A program made the translations under genes and the position numbers. From an uncultured Clostridium sp. (lineage in GTDB: Bacteria; Bacillota_A; Clostridia; TANB77; CAG-508): a stretch of 9,048 nucleotides of DNA. The notes under the pieces were generated by a model. The model was not told the DNA's origin and searched no databases. It was given only the letters and a program-made list of their open reading frames with translations. Location of the stretch: assembly GCA_951800935.1 (NCBI GenBank), contig CATOLW010000034.1:1-9048 (forward strand). Reading direction: 5' to 3'. Below are positions 7,243 to 9,048 of the stretch, piece after piece. Within the stretch, counting starts at the first letter, position 1. Every line of letters begins with the position of its first letter.

Positions 7243-7259
7243 TAAAACCATGATATAAT
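7231..7259 (+). promoter_or_regulatory. perfect-consensus sigma-A promoter with extended -10
   Basis: TTGACA (7231-7236) and TATAAT (7254-7259) are separated by 17 bases, and TGA directly precedes the -10. Every element matches consensus. The -35 box lies within the last codons of ypeB. Transcription would start around 7266 and produce a leader of about 55 bases before the next gene. Confidence 0.9.
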
Positions 7260-7321
7260 AGTTACCATAATGCAACAAGTAACCAAGAAACCAAACAAAT
7301 GCGAATGCAAGGAGGAGCAAA

Positions 7322-7936
7322 ATGATTAAAAAGGTGAAAGATGTTTTCAAAGGAAACAAAAAGCAGTTTTCTAAGGAGGAATTGGAGCAGCAATTGAAAT
7401 TAGCAAGAAAGATACAGCGGTCTATTGAGTATGTAATTTTGATAGTTGCAGGAATAATCATGTATTCAATATGTTCAAAAGCATCAATACAAGATTTAGA
7501 AACGATAAAAGCAGAAGGAATCTATTTAGTAACCGTATTAGTTGTGGCAGCAATTGTAATCATAGGGAATTTTTTGTTTTTTGAGGATATAATAATAAAC
7601 ATGCTTGAGAAAGAACTTGAAAAACGAGAAGAAGATACTACTACCAGAAAACGGGAGCAAATTGTTGAGTTCTTACTTAATCAAGACTATGCTAGCCTTA
7701 TGATATTATGTCCAGAAATTGAATTTTTACTAAAACAACATTTAATGAGATTGTATCTCAAGAAAAATGTCGTAAAAGTGGAAATGAAAGAAGAAGGCAT
7801 AAAGATTCAGATGAAAACAAGAGTCATTTGGATTAACTGGGAAGAAGTAACAGAATTATTTGATTTAAAAGAAAATGAGTCCCAAATCATCGATTCACTT
7901 TTTTTCGAAGAAGATGATGAGGAGTTGCTATCATAG
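7322..7936 (+). CDS. hypothetical two-TM membrane protein
   Basis: I do not recognise this 204-residue protein. After a Lys-rich, coiled-coil-like N-terminus (1-33) come two membrane segments at about 36-52 and 67-86, then a strongly charged helix (about 92-118), a segment with hydrophobic patches (119-150) and a beta-like part with WINWEEVTELF (170-180). The tail is very acidic (FFEEDDEE). No catalytic motif is visible. The start is secure: AAGGAGG at 7309-7315 lies six bases before ATG 7322. The gene has its own full-consensus promoter, so it is probably well expressed in growing cells, unlike the spore genes before it. By eye it uses more G-ending codons and is the only gene here with in-frame CGG Arg codons (7418 and 7652), which may hint at a different origin. 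The product could be a small regulatory or scaffold membrane protein, but nothing in the sequence settles this. Confidence 0.85.
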   Translation: MIKKVKDVFKGNKKQFSKEELEQQLKLARKIQRSIEYVILIVAGIIMYSICSKASIQDLETIKAEGIYLVTVLVVAAIVIIGNFLFFEDIIINMLEKELEKREEDTTTRKREQIVEFLLNQDYASLMILCPEIEFLLKQHLMRLYLKKNVVKVEMKEEGIKIQMKTRVIWINWEEVTELFDLKENESQIIDSLFFEEDDEELLS

Positions 7937-7948
7937 CAACTCCTCATC
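7916..7948 (+). terminator. 15-bp perfect hairpin over the stop codon, between convergent genes
   Basis: The arm 7916-7930 pairs perfectly with TAGCAACTCCTCATC at 7934-7948, leaving a three-base loop. The stop codon of the upstream gene (7934-7936) begins the right arm, and the arms encode its last codons. It is GC-richer than the surroundings. Neither side has a good T-run, so it may be a weak bidirectional terminator or an mRNA-end stabiliser. Confidence 0.6.
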
Positions 7949-7955
7949 TTATCAT

Positions 7956-8351
7956 TTAATGTCTTTTATAAGTGTCTTTTGAAAGCAATTGTTTATCTAC
8001 TATTTGACCATCACGTTTTAAAATCTTATAAGCTTCTGAATAAATAGCAGTAGAAGTTCTTCCAGTTTCATAAGAAGAAATTTGGACTTCACAATCATCT
8101 TCTTGTTTCATACCAAAAATTTGAAAATTTGCAATTCCACCAGAAACAGAGCAAACTAATTTAATAGGATAATTTCGGTTATTTTTAAACTGAAAATCAA
8201 GTGCTCCATATACAACTGTGGCATCTCTACTAGCTGTTACGTAAGAAGGAACAAATTGATGATTGGTTCTTTGTATTACTTCCAAATTAGCATATATAAC
8301 AGCATTATATAACGTAGAAGTAATCTGACAAATACCACCACCGAAGACCAT
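7956..8351 (-). pseudogene. C-terminal part of a frameshifted VanW-family protein
   Basis: This 131-residue open frame begins with FGGGICQITSTLYNAV, the core VanW motif, and continues through RDATVVYGALDFQF to a typical end KQLLSKDTYKRH. The VanW domain is common in Bacillota cell-wall proteins; its precise activity is not established. The N-terminal half is encoded upstream in another frame (8305-9048). The two halves join without a gap or overlap of homology near 8343-8346, where four bases stand in place of the expected three. The Met used to begin this frame is a by-product of the shift, as no ribosome binding site is seen before it. I treat it as the 3' part of one broken gene. It converges on the two-TM gene, with a shared hairpin between them. 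Confidence 0.85.
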
Positions 8352-9048
8352 CTTCTACACGACCTTGCACATAAATAGGGGCTTCTTTGTAACCAGCAGC
8401 AATTGTTCTCGCTCCAACTACTTTATTATAAGAAAAAGTCTCGCCAGGCATTAAAACTGTCCCATTTATTTTATTAGCAGCTAATATTAAGTTAGTAGTA
8501 CGATTTCGATTACTAGCAGCATATCTAGTTGAAAAAGTAGATAATAAGTCTGGGAAGGCTTCCGTTCCAATCATATTAGTAGTAACGTTTGGATAAATAA
8601 TGTTAAGTGGAATGATATATTCTTCTTTTTTTTCAGATAAAATGATATTTTTAGCTTCTTCCATTGAAACTTTAAAATCAACACCATTTTCAGATGGATG
8701 AATTTCGAATGGATTTTTAGTATAATAAGCATCAACAGGGTCTTTACGAATTTCTTTATAAATTTGTTCTATATTTATATCTTCAGGTTGCTGTGTTTTT
8801 ACAGCAATTTCAATTGGCTGTGTTAAAGCAGAAAAAGTAGAAATAGAATTTTTAATGGCTTCAATGGTATTATCTACATCTACGATATTTCCTTGTTTTC
8901 CAGAAGTGATAATTAATTCATTACCTTCTAAATAATAACTACTTTGTACCACAGAATCTGGCAAGTGAGAAGAAAGGTCTTCCAAATTTTTAGTTAATAA
9001 TTGTTTATTAAAAGTGATTTTTGGTTCAATGTTAACACTTCCAAACAT
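8305..9048 (-). pseudogene. N-terminal part of the same VanW-family protein, with PG-binding_4-like domain, open to the window edge
   Basis: This frame enters from the right edge and codes for at least 234 residues before the shift. Residues about 16-100 (NLEDLSSHLPDSVVQ to KEIRK) and 105-138 resemble the PG_binding_4 (YoaR-like) domain, with the DPVDAYY and FEIHPSENG segments usual in that family. The VanW domain begins around 172, with MPGETFSYNKVVGARTIAAGY at about 200-220, split here as MPGETFSYNKVV and GARTIAAGY. After GRVEDG (229-234) the frame reads LRWWYLSD and soon stops, whereas the family continues with GGGICQ. Family members carry an N-terminal membrane anchor; none is seen here, so the gene almost certainly starts beyond the window, and the Met at 9046-9048 need not be the start. 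The likely site of action is the outer face of the membrane, in the cell wall. Confidence 0.85.

Noticed and set aside
7261..7283. GTTAC/GTAAC inverted repeat in the leader, as an operator or riboswitch
   Set aside because: Only five base pairs around a loop of 13 bases; too weak to distinguish from chance.
7201..7461. Minus-strand hydrophobic open frame across the ypeB-7322 gap
   Set aside because: It runs antisense to a consensus promoter and to the start of a well-supported gene, and has no start signals of its own.
8305..8351. Two overlapping independent VanW genes rather than one broken gene
   Set aside because: The halves match consecutive parts of a single VanW domain with nothing missing or duplicated, and the downstream half has no ribosome binding site.

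Overview
The window is low-GC, A-rich DNA, with AGA as the usual Arg codon and strong AGGAGG-type ribosome binding sites. It carries the tadA / SRP RNA / dnaX / ybaB / recR order known from Bacillota, and a sleB-ypeB pair, which points to an endospore former. A clostridial member of the Bacillota, possibly an uncultured gut lineage, fits best. No species can be named from the sequence alone.

Layout. (1) Bases 3-86 hold the last codons of an upstream gene. tadA (tRNA adenosine deaminase) follows directly, then an unrecognised single-pass membrane or secreted protein (577-1323). (2) A near-consensus sigma-A promoter (1340-1368) drives a short SRP RNA (about 1375-1513). dnaX, ybaB and recR follow in tight succession and end at a 19-bp bidirectional hairpin terminator (4109-4150). 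This block covers tRNA decoding, protein targeting, the replicative clamp loader and recombinational repair. (3) On the minus strand lies an MGDG-synthase/UgtP-type glycolipid glycosyltransferase (4144-5268) with its own extended -10 promoter. (4) sleB (cortex-lytic hydrolase) and ypeB (its stabilising partner) are transcribed divergently from it, across only 82 bp. (5) A promoter that fully matches the sigma-A consensus (7231-7259) lies across the end of ypeB and drives an unrecognised two-TM protein (7322-7936). (6) Converging on it from the right edge is a PG-binding/VanW-domain protein, split by a one-base frameshift inside the VanW core.

I see no mobile element, CRISPR array, tRNA or rRNA gene, and no gene-free stretch longer than about 300 bases. 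Most of the window is housekeeping and spore-germination DNA. The points most worth checking are two apparent one-base frameshifts (tadA start, vanW), the compact SRP RNA, the consensus promoter in front of an unknown membrane protein, and the crowded divergent region before sleB. I found no convincing new multi-gene system.
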